Positions 34,353 through 43,160 of a DNA stretch of 60,040 nt are shown piece after piece. Under the pieces are notes generated by a model. That model saw only the letters and a program-made list of their open reading frames with translations. It ran no database searches and had not been told where the DNA came from. This DNA comes from CAYOWK01 sp964407665. GTDB lineage: Bacteria > Pseudomonadota > Alphaproteobacteria > Caulobacterales > Hyphomonadaceae. The position numbers were made by a program, and so were the translations under genes. The stretch is taken from assembly GCA_964407665.1 (NCBI GenBank), contig CAYOWK010000025.1:1-60040 (forward strand), given 5' to 3'. Each line of letters begins with the position of its first letter. Positions within the stretch are counted from its first letter, which is position 1.

Positions 34353-34730
34353 ATGAAACGTGCGCTGTCCGCCTGCCTCGTCCTCGCCAGCCTCGCACCC
34401 GGCGCCTTTGCCCCGGCGTTTGGTGAGGAGGCCGGGAAGGGCAGCTATGAGGCTGCTCTCGATTGCGCCGGGCGGTTCAAGTGGCTGCTGGATGCGTCAG
34501 CCGGCGGACAGCCGCCGCTCAACGGCTATACGCTGGACCAGCGCGTGAAGGCTGCAACAAGGCTGGAGGCCAGGGTGCGCGAGCTGGCGCCGGCTGCGGG
34601 CGTCTCCAGCGGTGCGGTGGCCGGGGCAATTCTCGACATTGCGGACGCAACCACGGAGCTGTTCTTCAGCGACCCTGACAAGGTTGAGGGCATGCTTACG
34701 ACTTGCAGGCCGATGGCGGGGATCGAGTGA
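34353..34730 (+). CDS. Small exported protein, hypothetical
   Basis: A 125-residue protein with a Sec signal (MKRALSACLVLASLAPGAFAPAFG). The mature part is about 100 residues and helical, with two Cys (ALDCAGRF and MLTTCRPM) that could form a disulphide. I recognise no family. The frame is open upstream, but the ATG at 34353 begins the signal. The 3' end is 73 bp from the convergent atpF gene, separated by the atp terminator. Confidence 0.65.
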   Translation: MKRALSACLVLASLAPGAFAPAFGEEAGKGSYEAALDCAGRFKWLLDASAGGQPPLNGYTLDQRVKAATRLEARVRELAPAAGVSSGAVAGAILDIADATTELFFSDPDKVEGMLTTCRPMAGIE

Positions 34731-34752
34731 CCTCGCCAGACGCGAGAACGAA

Positions 34753-34780
34753 AAACGGCGTCTCTCGCGAGACGCCGTTT
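34753..34780 (-). terminator. Rho-independent terminator of the F0 ATP synthase operon
   Basis: A 12-bp stem (AAACGGCGTCTC with GAGACGCCGTTT, plus 34753-34764 and 34769-34780) with loop TCGC. On the minus strand it is followed by TTTTTCGTT, 23 bp after the atpF stop. It may also stop the plus-strand small gene. Confidence 0.88.
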
Positions 34781-34803
34781 CTGTGTCTGCGAATGCGCAA
34801 GAC

Positions 34804-35337
34804 CTACTGGGCCAGCGCCTTCTTCACGCTTTCGAGGCTGGCGGCGAAGTGGTCGTCGGCAGCCTTGCCTGAGAGCTGTTCGGTGAGCACGGCGGCAGCG
34901 GCGCGCGAGGCGGTCTGTACGGCGGTGATCTTCACGTCGCGGATCGCTTCGGCTTCGGCGCGGGCGATGCGGTCCTCGGCCATCTTCTGGCGGCGGGCGA
35001 TGGAATCGTTGAGCTGGGCCGTCGCGGTGGCGGCGAGCTGGGCGGCTTCCTTGCGGGCGGCCTCGACGATGGCTTGGGCGTCCGTCTCGGCTTCAAGCTG
35101 GCGGCGCTTGGCGTCTTCGAGCTTGGCCTCGGCTTCCTTGCGGAGCGCTTCGGCGGCGGCGAGTTCACCGGCGATCTTGGCGGAGCGGTCGTCGAGCTGC
35201 TTGCCGATCATGTTCGGAATCTTCCGCCAGACCAGAAGTCCGAGGAAGATCACCAGACCGACGAGGGCCCAGAATGCGGGGTCGGCGTAGAAGGCCGTGG
35301 TGGCGGCTTCGGCGGCTGCGTGGGTGTCGTGTTCCAT
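34804..35337 (-). CDS. atpF: F0 ATP synthase subunit b
   Basis: A 177-residue peripheral-stalk subunit. One membrane helix (about residues 20-40, PAFWALVGLVIFLGLLVWRKI) is followed by a long charged helix (ALRKEAEAKLEDAKRRQLEAE onwards) forming the stator. It is the second b-type gene, after b'. The order atpI-B-E-b'-b is typical of alphaproteobacteria, where F1 genes lie elsewhere. The start ATG at 35337 lies 12 bp after the b' stop. It is the last gene before the terminator. Confidence 0.95.
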   Translation of the reverse strand: MEHDTHAAAEAATTAFYADPAFWALVGLVIFLGLLVWRKIPNMIGKQLDDRSAKIAGELAAAEALRKEAEAKLEDAKRRQLEAETDAQAIVEAARKEAAQLAATATAQLNDSIARRQKMAEDRIARAEAEAIRDVKITAVQTASRAAAAVLTEQLSGKAADDHFAASLESVKKALAQ

Positions 35338-35349
35338 GGTTTTCCCCGA

Positions 35350-35877
35350 TCAGCCGGCAAGCGCGGCGGAGACCGCCCGCTTGACGCGGGCTGCGTCCGG
35401 CGAAGTTCCCGTCAGCTTCTCGACGATGTCGGAAGCGACTTCCTCAGAGACGGCCGAGACGTTGGCCATGGCGGTCGCTCGAAGATCTGCAATTCGGGAT
35501 TCAGCGGCCGCAAGCTTCACCGCAAGGTCCGCCTCGACCTTCTTGGTTTCGGCGGCGACGCGGGCGTCGGCTTCCGCCTTGGCCTTTGAAGCGGTGTCGC
35601 GGGCCCTGGCGCGGGCTTCGGCGATCTGGGCCTCGAACGCCTTGACCGAGGACTCGGCCTGGGTGTTCAGGGCGGATGCGCCCGCGAGGTCCGCCGCTAT
35701 GGCTTCCTCGCGGTTCGCAATGGCGGTCTGGATCTTCGGGAGGAAGAGCTTTGACAGGACGAAATAGAGAACGCCGAACGTGATCGCCAGCCAGAAGATC
35801 TGGGACGGAAACGTGTCGAGTTGCTCGAACGGGGGAAACCCGCCGCCGGATGCATGGTCTGCCGCTTCAGTCGCCAC
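35350..35877 (-). CDS. atpG: F0 ATP synthase subunit b'
   Basis: A 175-residue b' stator subunit that pairs with b. It has a 30-residue N-terminal leader, one membrane helix (QIFWLAITFGVLYFVLSKLFLP, about residues 26-48), and a long Ala/Lys/Glu helix. The symbol atpG is used for b' in alphaproteobacteria (it means gamma elsewhere). The start is a GTG at 35877 with TAGGAGCC 7 nt upstream. The gap to atpE holds a hairpin (35917-35940). Confidence 0.93.
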   Translation of the reverse strand: MATEAADHASGGGFPPFEQLDTFPSQIFWLAITFGVLYFVLSKLFLPKIQTAIANREEAIAADLAGASALNTQAESSVKAFEAQIAEARARARDTASKAKAEADARVAAETKKVEADLAVKLAAAESRIADLRATAMANVSAVSEEVASDIVEKLTGTSPDAARVKRAVSAALAG

Positions 35878-35916
35878 GTTTGGCTCCTACAGGTCCTGAT
35901 CGTCCAAGAGATCGAA

Positions 35917-35940
35917 CCGGCCCTCCCGAAGAAGGGCCGG
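35917..35940. promoter_or_regulatory. Hairpin between atpE and b'
   Basis: CCGGCCCT (35917-35924) pairs with AGGGCCGG (35933-35940) across an 8-nt loop, 6 bp after the atpE stop. It has no T-run on the minus strand. It may stabilise the atpE mRNA end or partly attenuate transcription, matching the high need for subunit c. Confidence 0.55.
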
Positions 35941-35946
35941 GGGAAA

Positions 35947-36168
35947 TCAGACGGCGAAGATCAGAACGAAGGCGATAACGAGGCCGAAGATGCCCAGAGC
36001 TTCCGTAACGGCGAAGCCGAAGATCAGGTTGCCGAACTGGGCCGGGGCGGCCGACGGGTTGCGCAGGGCGCCTTCGAGGTAGGTCGCGAAGATGTTGCCA
36101 ACGCCGAGGGCGGCGCCGAGCATGGCGAAGCAGGCGAGACCTGCGCCGATGTAGTTAAGACCTTCCAT
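35947..36168 (-). CDS. atpE: F0 ATP synthase subunit c
   Basis: A 73-residue proteolipid with two membrane helices. GAGLACFAMLGAALGVGNIF is helix 1 with the Gly motif; helix 2 holds the essential carboxylate in FAVTEALGIFGLVIAF (Glu about 57). The polar loop RNPSAAP contains the conserved Arg-Asn-Pro. Proton binding on this ring drives rotation. The start at 36168 is set by AGGAGAG 7-9 nt upstream; a longer frame is not family-like. Confidence 0.97.
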   Translation of the reverse strand: MEGLNYIGAGLACFAMLGAALGVGNIFATYLEGALRNPSAAPAQFGNLIFGFAVTEALGIFGLVIAFVLIFAV

Positions 36169-36264
36169 CTGTATCTCTCCTGGAAAGATGGCCCGAAATT
36201 CTGGAGCCCGTGAATACGAAATGACCTGAGCGGTCAAGGCGAAGTGTTGTCCCAGTGTCCGGGG

Positions 36265-37038
36265 CTAGTGCCCCGGATGGAGCGCATCGTTGAGGTAGAC
36301 GCAGGTCAGCAGGGCGAAGACGTAGGCCTGCAGGAACGCCACCAGGAATTCGAGAGCAGTAATGCCGACAACCAGAGGCAGGACGAGGCCGACGCCCATC
36401 ACGGCGCCGAGGACGCCGATGCCGGCGGTCAGCATCGGGATGAAGCCGGCAAAAATCTTCAGGGCGACGTGACCAGCGAGGATGTTGGCGAACAGACGCA
36501 TGCCGAGCGAAAGGGGGCGCGACAGGAACGAGAAGATCTCGATGATGGCCACGAACCAGAGGATGTAGCCGGGGACGCCCGACGGCGTGAATATCTTGAG
36601 GAACTTGAAGCCGTTCTTCCAGACGCCGATGACCACGACCAGCAGGATGGTGAACAGCGCCATCGCGCCGGTGACGGCGATGTGGCTGGTGGTGGTGAAG
36701 AAGTAGGGGAACATGCCGAGGATGTTCGCCACGAAAATGAACGAGAAGAGCGTAAAGACCAGCGGAATGAAGGGCTTGCCGTCGGCGTGGTTGATGTCGC
36801 GGACGATGCCGGCGACGAAGCCGTACCAGATTTCGGCCAGCGACTGCATGCGGTTCGGCACGGTCTGCATGCGCGAGGTGGCGAGCGCCATGAAGACGAG
36901 GATCGTTGCGACACCGATCACCATCCAGAGCGCGGAGTTGGTGAAGGAGAGGTCCAGACCGCCCAGTTCAAAGTGGAACAGGCGCGAAATCTGGAACTGG
37001 TGCATCGGGTCGGTGGCGACCATCAATCCTCTGCCCAT
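36265..37038 (-). CDS. atpB: F0 ATP synthase subunit a
   Basis: A 257-residue membrane subunit forming the proton half-channels. Key residues are in SLGMRLFANILAGHVALKIFAGF, where the Arg is the essential one opposite the c ring; YGFVAGIVRDINHADGKPFIPLVFTLFSFIFVANILGMFP and AFLQAYVFALLTCVYLNDALH are also diagnostic. The start could be ATG at 37038 or TTG at 37044, both next to the atpI stop; I prefer the ATG. It is tightly coupled to atpI. Confidence 0.96.
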   Translation of the reverse strand: MGRGLMVATDPMHQFQISRLFHFELGGLDLSFTNSALWMVIGVATILVFMALATSRMQTVPNRMQSLAEIWYGFVAGIVRDINHADGKPFIPLVFTLFSFIFVANILGMFPYFFTTTSHIAVTGAMALFTILLVVVIGVWKNGFKFLKIFTPSGVPGYILWFVAIIEIFSFLSRPLSLGMRLFANILAGHVALKIFAGFIPMLTAGIGVLGAVMGVGLVLPLVVGITALEFLVAFLQAYVFALLTCVYLNDALHPGH

Positions 37039-37040
37039 GT

Positions 37041-37382
37041 TCAAACGCCCCGTTCCTTGTCGACCGTGTCAGGTCCCGGCCCTGCTGGAGCCGCTTCTGT
37101 TTCCGCGTCCTTCTGTACGGCGGCAGCCTGCCGCACAACGTTCCGGACACCCGTTATGAATCCCAGCACAAGGCAGATGACGAGGCCCCACGGCGAAAAG
37201 CCGAAAAGAGCATCGACGCCCCAGCCCAGGACGGCTCCGACGATGATGGCGGCTACGAAGTCCGTCCCCATCCGGAAGCCAAGACCCATCCCCTTGCCAG
37301 CTGCGGCGTTCGAGGACGGACGAGACCGTTCCTCAAGCTTCGCCCGGGCTGAGGCGATCCGCTTTTCCAGATCGTCGCCCAT
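37041..37382 (-). CDS. atpI: ATP synthase assembly protein I
   Basis: A 113-residue AtpI-family protein. The charged N-terminus (DDLEKRIASARAKLEER) precedes two membrane helices (VAAIIVGAVLGWGVDALFG and LVICLVLGFITGVRNVVR, residues about 43-85), then an acidic, Pro-rich tail. AtpI helps assemble the c ring or supplies Mg2+. First gene of the operon; the promoter lies about 80-100 bp upstream. The stop TGA sits directly before the atpB start. Confidence 0.93.
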   Translation of the reverse strand: MGDDLEKRIASARAKLEERSRPSSNAAAGKGMGLGFRMGTDFVAAIIVGAVLGWGVDALFGFSPWGLVICLVLGFITGVRNVVRQAAAVQKDAETEAAPAGPGPDTVDKERGV

Positions 37383-37762
37383 CGGATTATCCGTCGCTGG
37401 GGTGGGGAATTCGGTCCGACCCTGTACGATCCGGCGCGCGCCAGACCGTGGCGGGAACCTATACAGCGGCGCTGATTCCAGTCAATCGAATGCAGGCGCT
37501 TTCTGGGCGCTGTAACACCTTGATTTTAATGACATTGCGTGCGCGATTACGCCGCATGTGACAGTCCGGGGCCGAAATGGAGCCTGTCGCGCTCAAAACG
37601 TGCTTCCGTGGCCGGGCGATTGCCGGGGGCGCTCGGGCCAGGCCGCATCCGGCCCGGGACCTTAAAGCGGGACCGGCGTGGCGCTTCATGAACCATACCG
37701 GATCGCGAGGCTGCGTCACAGCCTGTCACAAAGGTGAGCTAACCTGTCGCCGGAGGTGGGAC
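37383..37762. other. 380-bp divergent region between atpI and the metallophosphatase
   Basis: No convincing gene; open frames here lack family features. It contains the predicted atp promoter (37458-37485) and, at the right end, the GGAGG ribosome-binding site of the metallophosphatase. Nothing else is recognised. Confidence 0.6.
37458..37485 (-). promoter_or_regulatory. Predicted sigma70 promoter of the atp operon
   Basis: On the minus strand TTGACT (plus 37480-37485) and TATAGG (plus 37458-37463) are 16 nt apart. The leader to atpI would be about 70 nt. It is the best promoter-like pair in the divergent region. Confidence 0.6.
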
Positions 37763-38794
37763 GTGCGCAAATCCGCCAGACTGACGTTGACGGGTATGTG
37801 GCTGGCTCTTGGGCTTGCCGCCTGTTCGACTGCGCCGAAGCCCGATCCTGCGGTCCCGGCACGATTTGACGTCGTGGTGTTCGGCGATACGCCCTACACG
37901 GCCGCCGACCGGGAGATGGTGGCGCGTGCGATCCCTGCAACCCGGGCCCTCGATCCGTCCTTCGTGCTGCATGTCGGCGACTACCAGTCCGGCAGCGAGG
38001 TGTGCGGCGAACACGATGCACGCTTTCAGTCCCTGCTGGCCGCGCTCGCGCCCCTGCCGGTGATCTACACGCCCGGCGACAACGAGTGGACCGATTGCGA
38101 CAGGAAGACCGATCCGGCGACGGGGCAGCCCTTCTCCGAACTGAAGCGGCTGGATATGCTGCGCCTGATGCACTTCAGCCGGGACGTGGCGGTTCCGCCG
38201 GGCATGACCTATGCGCGATCGCGCGGGCTGCCGGAAAACGCCCGTCTCGACTACGCAGGCGTGACCGTCGTTACCGTCAACGTCAGCGCAACGAACAACG
38301 GGCGCGACGCCGTCATGGGCGACGATCTCAAGCGGGCGGCCCGGGCGGCAGACGTCCGCGACCGGGCGAATGTGCGCTGGCTGAAGGCCGTATTCGAGCG
38401 GGCGAGACGGCGGCAGGCCCAGGCCGTGATCGTGGTGATGCAGGCCGACATGACTGTGACCGGAGAGGCGCCGCCGTGCCGCGACGCCATCGCGACCAGT
38501 GACGGACGCAAGTGCGACGGGTTCTTTCAAGTCCGCCGGGCGCTGGTTGCACAGGCGCAGCGATTCGGGCGGCCGGTGTTGCTGGTGCACGGAGATACGG
38601 ATCCCTTCAGTCTGACCCGGGGAGATCGGGGCGCCGAGAATCTGTGGCGGCTCAACGCTGCCGGAGACGCCGGGATCGATGAAACCACGCAGAAACCCTA
38701 CGGGGTCGCGGATGTCACCCGGCTCAGCATAGACTTGTCCGAGCCGGTCCCCTTCCGCGCTGTGGGCCTGCTGACCGGTCGGCAGGCGGACTGA
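37763..38794 (+). CDS. Lipoprotein metallophosphoesterase-like protein
   Basis: A 343-residue lipoprotein with a calcineurin-like phosphoesterase pattern: FDVVVFGDTPY (Asp at the metal-1 position), LHVGDYQSGS, IYTPGDNEWTDCDRK with the GDNE motif, VVVMQADMT and LLVHGDTDPF at the later His/Asp positions. The start is a GTG at 37763 with GGAGGTGG 7 nt upstream, giving a signal ending LAAC (Cys21). An earlier in-frame start at 37577 is less likely. The substrate is unknown. It is divergent from the atp operon. Confidence 0.8.
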   Translation: MRKSARLTLTGMWLALGLAACSTAPKPDPAVPARFDVVVFGDTPYTAADREMVARAIPATRALDPSFVLHVGDYQSGSEVCGEHDARFQSLLAALAPLPVIYTPGDNEWTDCDRKTDPATGQPFSELKRLDMLRLMHFSRDVAVPPGMTYARSRGLPENARLDYAGVTVVTVNVSATNNGRDAVMGDDLKRAARAADVRDRANVRWLKAVFERARRRQAQAVIVVMQADMTVTGEAPPCRDAIATSDGRKCDGFFQVRRALVAQAQRFGRPVLLVHGDTDPFSLTRGDRGAENLWRLNAAGDAGIDETTQKPYGVADVTRLSIDLSEPVPFRAVGLLTGRQAD

Positions 38795-38824
38795 TCCGAT
38801 CGCTGCAACCGGCAGGGAGCCCGG

Positions 38825-41800
38825 TCAGGCTGCGACCAGCCGTTCGGCGGCTTCGAGGTCCACCGAGACCAGTCGCGACACGCCACGTTCCTGCATCGTG
38901 ACGCCGTAGAGCCTGTCCATCCGGGACATGGTGACGGCGTTGTGGGTGATGACGATGAAGCGGGTGTCGGTGCGTTTGCGCATCTCGTCGAGCAGCCGGC
39001 AGAAACGGTCGACGTTGGCGTCGTCGAGGGGGGCGTCCACCTCGTCGAGCACACAGATCGGGGCGGGGCGTGAGAGGAAGACCGCGAAGATCAGGGCGGC
39101 GGCTGTCAGCGCCTGCTCGCCACCGGACATCAGGGCCAGAGTGCCCAGCCGCTTGCCGGGCGGGGAGGCGTAGATTTCGAGGCCGGCGTCGAGCGGGTCT
39201 TCGCTCTCGGTCAGGCGCAGCTCGGCCTCGCCGCCGCCGAACAGGGCGGTGAACAGCGACCGGAAATGGGCGTGGACCTTCTCGAACGCCTCGAGCAGGC
39301 GGGCGCGGCCTTCATGGTTGAGGGCGTTCACGCCTTCGCGCAGCTTGGCGATGGCGGCGACGAGGTCGTCGCGCTCCTCGACCTGGATGCCCATGCGGCC
39401 CGTGATTTCGGCCAGCTGGTCGTCGGCCTCCATGTTGACGGCGCCGAGCTGGTCACGCTCGCGGCGAAGCTGGTTGAGGCGGGCGTCCATGGTCGAAGCA
39501 TCAGAGGGGGCTTCGTCGTCGGGCCCTGCAGAGGCGGCCACCAGCGTCTCCAGAGCTTCCAGTTCGCGGTTGAACTGGGCGCGCACTGTTTCGGCGATCT
39601 CGACTTCCCGGCGGACGGCGCCTTCGAGGCGGGCGTCGGCACGCACCAGGGCTTCGCGGGCAGAGGAGGCGTCGTCGCGGGCTGCGCGCGCTGCAATCTC
39701 GGCCTGCCTCAGCGTGGCGTCGGCTTCGGCCAGTGCGTCTGCAGCGGCGCGGCGCTGTGCGTCGGCGGCGTCTGCCTCGGCGGCCAGCGAGTCGAGCTGG
39801 GCCTGCAGGGCTTCGGGCTGGCCTTTTGCGTCGTCGTGGAGGGCGCGGGTGTCGGTGATGGAGAGGTTGAGCTTCTGGATGTGGCCTTCAGCGGTGGCGG
39901 CGCGGCTCGACCATTCATCGCGGTCGCGGGTGAGGGCGGAGCGGAGGGCGGCAGCGCGTTCGGTTTCGCGGCGGTGGTGTTCGACGGCGGAGGCGGCCTG
40001 ATGCTGCGCCTCGCGCAGGCTTGTAACGCGGACTGACAGCTCGATCACCACCGCCTTGTCGGCGTCGCTGGGGCCGGATGCGAGGCTTGCTTCGGCATTG
40101 GAGACTGCAGTGGCGGCGGCCTCGCGCTCCTGATGCAGGCGCGCGAGGGAATCCCTCAGAGAGGCGGCTTTCAGGCTGAGACGCTCGATGTCCTGTTCGG
40201 CGCGCAGGGCGGCTTCCCGAGCGTCGGATGCTGCGCGCATCGCTTCGGGCAGGGAGCGGCGCGACGCCATCTGCCGGGTCTCGGCGTCCGTCAGGTTTTT
40301 CGACGCGGCGTTACGCGCAGCCAGAGCGGATTGGAGCGCAGCTTTCGCGGGGGCCAGATCGGCGGCACACTGGTCGCGCCGTGTTTTCTGGGCGAGGCGC
40401 TCGGCAGCTGGCAGCGGCGCGTCGGAGCGGCGAACGAAGCCATCCCAGCGCCAGACGTCGCCTTCGATGGAGACCAGGCGCTGGCCCGCGGAGAGGCTCT
40501 GCTGCAGGCGGTCGCCATCTTCGCGCGGTACGACCCCGCACTGGGCCAGCCGGAGACGGAGGACGAAGGGCGCCTGGACCAGATCGGACAACGCACGCGC
40601 GCCGTCAGGCAGGGAGCCGCCCGCCCGGCCGCCTCGCGCCGACCAGTGGGCAGGCGCTTCCGGCGCCTCCGGAGCTTCAAGGTCCGAGTCGAGCGCGGCG
40701 GCGACAGCGCGTTCCAGTCCGGGGGCATGGATCGAGTCGAGTACGGGGGGGCCGAATGTGTCGGCGCTGCGGCGGAGCAGGCGGTCGAGGCCGGCGATCT
40801 CGGCCTCGAGCTGTCCCACCTTGCGTTCAGCGGCGTGAACGGCGGGCGTGGCGCGGGCTTCGTCCGTGCGGGCCTGATCGACGGCGCGATTGATGGCGGC
40901 GATGGAGGACTGGAGGTCTTCGGCGCGCTTCTGGGCGGTGTCCCGGCGCTCGATAGCGGCCTCCCGGGCCTCGCGCAGGCGCGCTTCGTCTCCGAGGCCA
41001 GATATGGCGGCCTCTGTCCGGGCCATCTCGGTGTCGATTCGGCCGAGGCGAGCCTTTTCACGCTCGACCTGCTGGCGGGCTGCGGCGGCGAGCGCATCAG
41101 CGCGCGAGAGGGCGTCACGCTTCTCGGCCAGGTGGCGATCGGCGCTGGCCAGGTCTTCGCGGGCGCGGTCGAGCGTCGCGGCGAGTTCGCCGGACGTGCG
41201 CGCCACAGAGACAAGATCTTCAGGCGGGACGAGGCTGAGTTCGCGGGCGGCGCGGTCGGCGCGTGAGCGGGCGTCGTCGCGCTGGGCGACCTCGCGGGCC
41301 ATCTCGCTTTCGAGGCGCTTGAGGTCCGCCTCGAGGCGGCGGACCGCGTCACGGGCATGATCGCGTTCGGCGCTGAGGCGGGACTGGCGCACCTTCAGCG
41401 CGCCGAGACGTCCGGCGGCGTCAGACTCGGTGTTGCGCAAAGGGTCGATGGCGGAGCGGGCTTCGAGTTCGGCGGTGGTGGCGGTGGCCACGGCGAGCAC
41501 GGTGCGGTCTTCGCCGGCTTTGGCTTCTTCGAGCGTGCGGCGGGCATCCAGCGTTTCGACGACTGCGCTACGCCAACGAGCGGCGGCGAGGCGCGCCTCC
41601 AGCGCGGCGATGCTGTCCGACAACTCGCGATAGCGGCGGGCCTTGCCGGACTGGCGTTTCAGGGCGGCAGCCTGGCGCTCGACCTCAGCCATGATCTCGG
41701 CCAGGCGGTCGAGGTTTTCCTCGGCCGCTTTGAGCTTGAGTTCCGCCTCGTGGCGGCGGGCGGCGAGGCCGCCGATGCCGGCGGCTTCCTCGAGGATGCG

Positions 41801-42283
41801 GCGGCGATTCTGCGGTTTCGACGCGATCAGCTCGGAGATCTGCCCCTGACGGACGAGGGCGGGCGAGTTGGCGCCGGTGGAGGCGTCGGCAAAGAGGATG
41901 TGGACGTCCTTGGCGCGGACCGTGCGGCCATTGATGCGGTAGGTGGAGCCGACGCCCCGACGGATGAGGCGGCTGATTTCAAGCCGGTCATCCTCGTTGA
42001 ATTCGGCGGGCGCCGTGCGGTCGGTGTTGTCGAGGATCAGCTCGACCTCGGCGCTTTCGCGGGCGGGACGTTCGGTGGTGCCCGAGAAGATCAGGTCATC
42101 CATCTCGCCGCCGCGCATGGCGCGGGCGGACGATGCGCCCATCGCCCAGCGCAGGGCTTCGAGCAGGTTGGACTTGCCGCAGCCATTGGGACCCACCACG
42201 CCGGTGAGTCCGGTCTCGATCGGCACATCGACCGGGTCCACGAAGGACTTGAAGCCCGCGATTCGGAGACCGACGAGATGCAC
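38825..42283 (-). CDS. smc: Chromosome partition protein SMC
   Basis: A 1152-residue SMC ATPase for chromosome compaction and segregation. Walker A GPNGCGKS lies at residues 31-38; the signature LMSGGEQALTAAALIFAVF and Walker B ICVLDEVDAPLD lie near residues 1060-1090. Between them are two long coiled-coil arms and a hinge (about residues 500-660, with APFVLRLRLAQ and GWLVS-like segments). The start is a GTG at 42283. It follows dsbA, 21 bp downstream, in the mutY-dciA-dsbA-smc neighbourhood. ScpA/B are not in the window. Confidence 0.97.
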   Translation of the reverse strand: MHLVGLRIAGFKSFVDPVDVPIETGLTGVVGPNGCGKSNLLEALRWAMGASSARAMRGGEMDDLIFSGTTERPARESAEVELILDNTDRTAPAEFNEDDRLEISRLIRRGVGSTYRINGRTVRAKDVHILFADASTGANSPALVRQGQISELIASKPQNRRRILEEAAGIGGLAARRHEAELKLKAAEENLDRLAEIMAEVERQAAALKRQSGKARRYRELSDSIAALEARLAAARWRSAVVETLDARRTLEEAKAGEDRTVLAVATATTAELEARSAIDPLRNTESDAAGRLGALKVRQSRLSAERDHARDAVRRLEADLKRLESEMAREVAQRDDARSRADRAARELSLVPPEDLVSVARTSGELAATLDRAREDLASADRHLAEKRDALSRADALAAAARQQVEREKARLGRIDTEMARTEAAISGLGDEARLREAREAAIERRDTAQKRAEDLQSSIAAINRAVDQARTDEARATPAVHAAERKVGQLEAEIAGLDRLLRRSADTFGPPVLDSIHAPGLERAVAAALDSDLEAPEAPEAPAHWSARGGRAGGSLPDGARALSDLVQAPFVLRLRLAQCGVVPREDGDRLQQSLSAGQRLVSIEGDVWRWDGFVRRSDAPLPAAERLAQKTRRDQCAADLAPAKAALQSALAARNAASKNLTDAETRQMASRRSLPEAMRAASDAREAALRAEQDIERLSLKAASLRDSLARLHQEREAAATAVSNAEASLASGPSDADKAVVIELSVRVTSLREAQHQAASAVEHHRRETERAAALRSALTRDRDEWSSRAATAEGHIQKLNLSITDTRALHDDAKGQPEALQAQLDSLAAEADAADAQRRAAADALAEADATLRQAEIAARAARDDASSAREALVRADARLEGAVRREVEIAETVRAQFNRELEALETLVAASAGPDDEAPSDASTMDARLNQLRRERDQLGAVNMEADDQLAEITGRMGIQVEERDDLVAAIAKLREGVNALNHEGRARLLEAFEKVHAHFRSLFTALFGGGEAELRLTESEDPLDAGLEIYASPPGKRLGTLALMSGGEQALTAAALIFAVFLSRPAPICVLDEVDAPLDDANVDRFCRLLDEMRKRTDTRFIVITHNAVTMSRMDRLYGVTMQERGVSRLVSVDLEAAERLVAA

Positions 42284-42304
42284 GGGCGGGCGGTTTTCCT
42301 GTGA

Positions 42305-43015
42305 CTAGGGTGCAGGAGCCGGGGCGGGCTCGACCGGAGCGGCCGGCGCCGCGCCGGGGTTCAGCCTGGCCTCGATGGCTGCGGACAGACCCTCGAAGGT
42401 GTGGCCATCCTCGATCTTTTCCCCATTCAGGAAGATCGACGGCGTACCCGTCACCTGCATGGAGCGGGCTTCCTCGATGGTCTTGTTCACGAAGTCCTGG
42501 ACCGGCTTGTTGTTGACGCAGGAGCGGACCTGTTCCGGATCGAGGCCGTGGCGGCCCCCGACGGCGACCAGGATCGGGCCGGCATTGCCTTGCTGGGCGC
42601 CCTCCATGAGCTCGTGCCAGTTGGTGAAGATGTCGTCGACCACGGCATAGTAACCGTCTTCACCGGCGCAACGCGCGATGGCCGTGCCGGCGACTGCGAT
42701 CTCGGCGGGGGCGGTGGGGAAGTCCTTCAGGATGTACTTCACCTTGCCGGTGTCGATGTAGGTCTCCTTGATCCGCGGCATGACCTGTTTCCAGAAGTCG
42801 CGGCAGTGCGGGCAGGTGAGCGAGGCAAACTCGGTCATCGTCACCGGCGCCGCGGCGTCGCCCATCACGACATCGGTGAGAACCGGGTTGACCGGAACGA
42901 GATCGGCTGCTGCGCCGCCGTTTCCCGCATCCTCTGTGCAGGCCGCGACGCCCAGAGCCAGCACCGCCACGGCGAGCGGGGCGAAACGGCGGGTGATCGA
43001 GGCGAATGCGGACAT
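42305..43015 (-). CDS. DsbA-type thiol:disulphide lipoprotein (CPHC)
   Basis: A 236-residue lipoprotein (signal ending VAAC, Cys26) with a DsbA-like fold. The redox motif is CPHC at 68-71 in FASLTCPHCRDFW; the cis-Pro is in QVTGTPSIFLNGE. The inserted helical domain has a second Cys pair (ARCAGEDG and VRSCVNNK). It ends in a Pro/Ala tail like that of the paralogue at 29396. It is 21 bp before smc. I chose the ATG at 43015 since the signal peptide begins there. Confidence 0.92.
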   Translation of the reverse strand: MSAFASITRRFAPLAVAVLALGVAACTEDAGNGGAAADLVPVNPVLTDVVMGDAAAPVTMTEFASLTCPHCRDFWKQVMPRIKETYIDTGKVKYILKDFPTAPAEIAVAGTAIARCAGEDGYYAVVDDIFTNWHELMEGAQQGNAGPILVAVGGRHGLDPEQVRSCVNNKPVQDFVNKTIEEARSMQVTGTPSIFLNGEKIEDGHTFEGLSAAIEARLNPGAAPAAPVEPAPAPAP

Positions 43016-43160
43016 GAACGGCTCCCGGAAATTTCTCGTGTCACGGGAGAATCTGGATTTTCCCGCGTTCGTCTGTATTGGCAGGCCTGTTTGGCTTTGG
43101 GAACCCGGCGGGTCAACGGCGCGCATGGCTGCGGTTGAAGCGAGGACTTTCAATTCTTCT

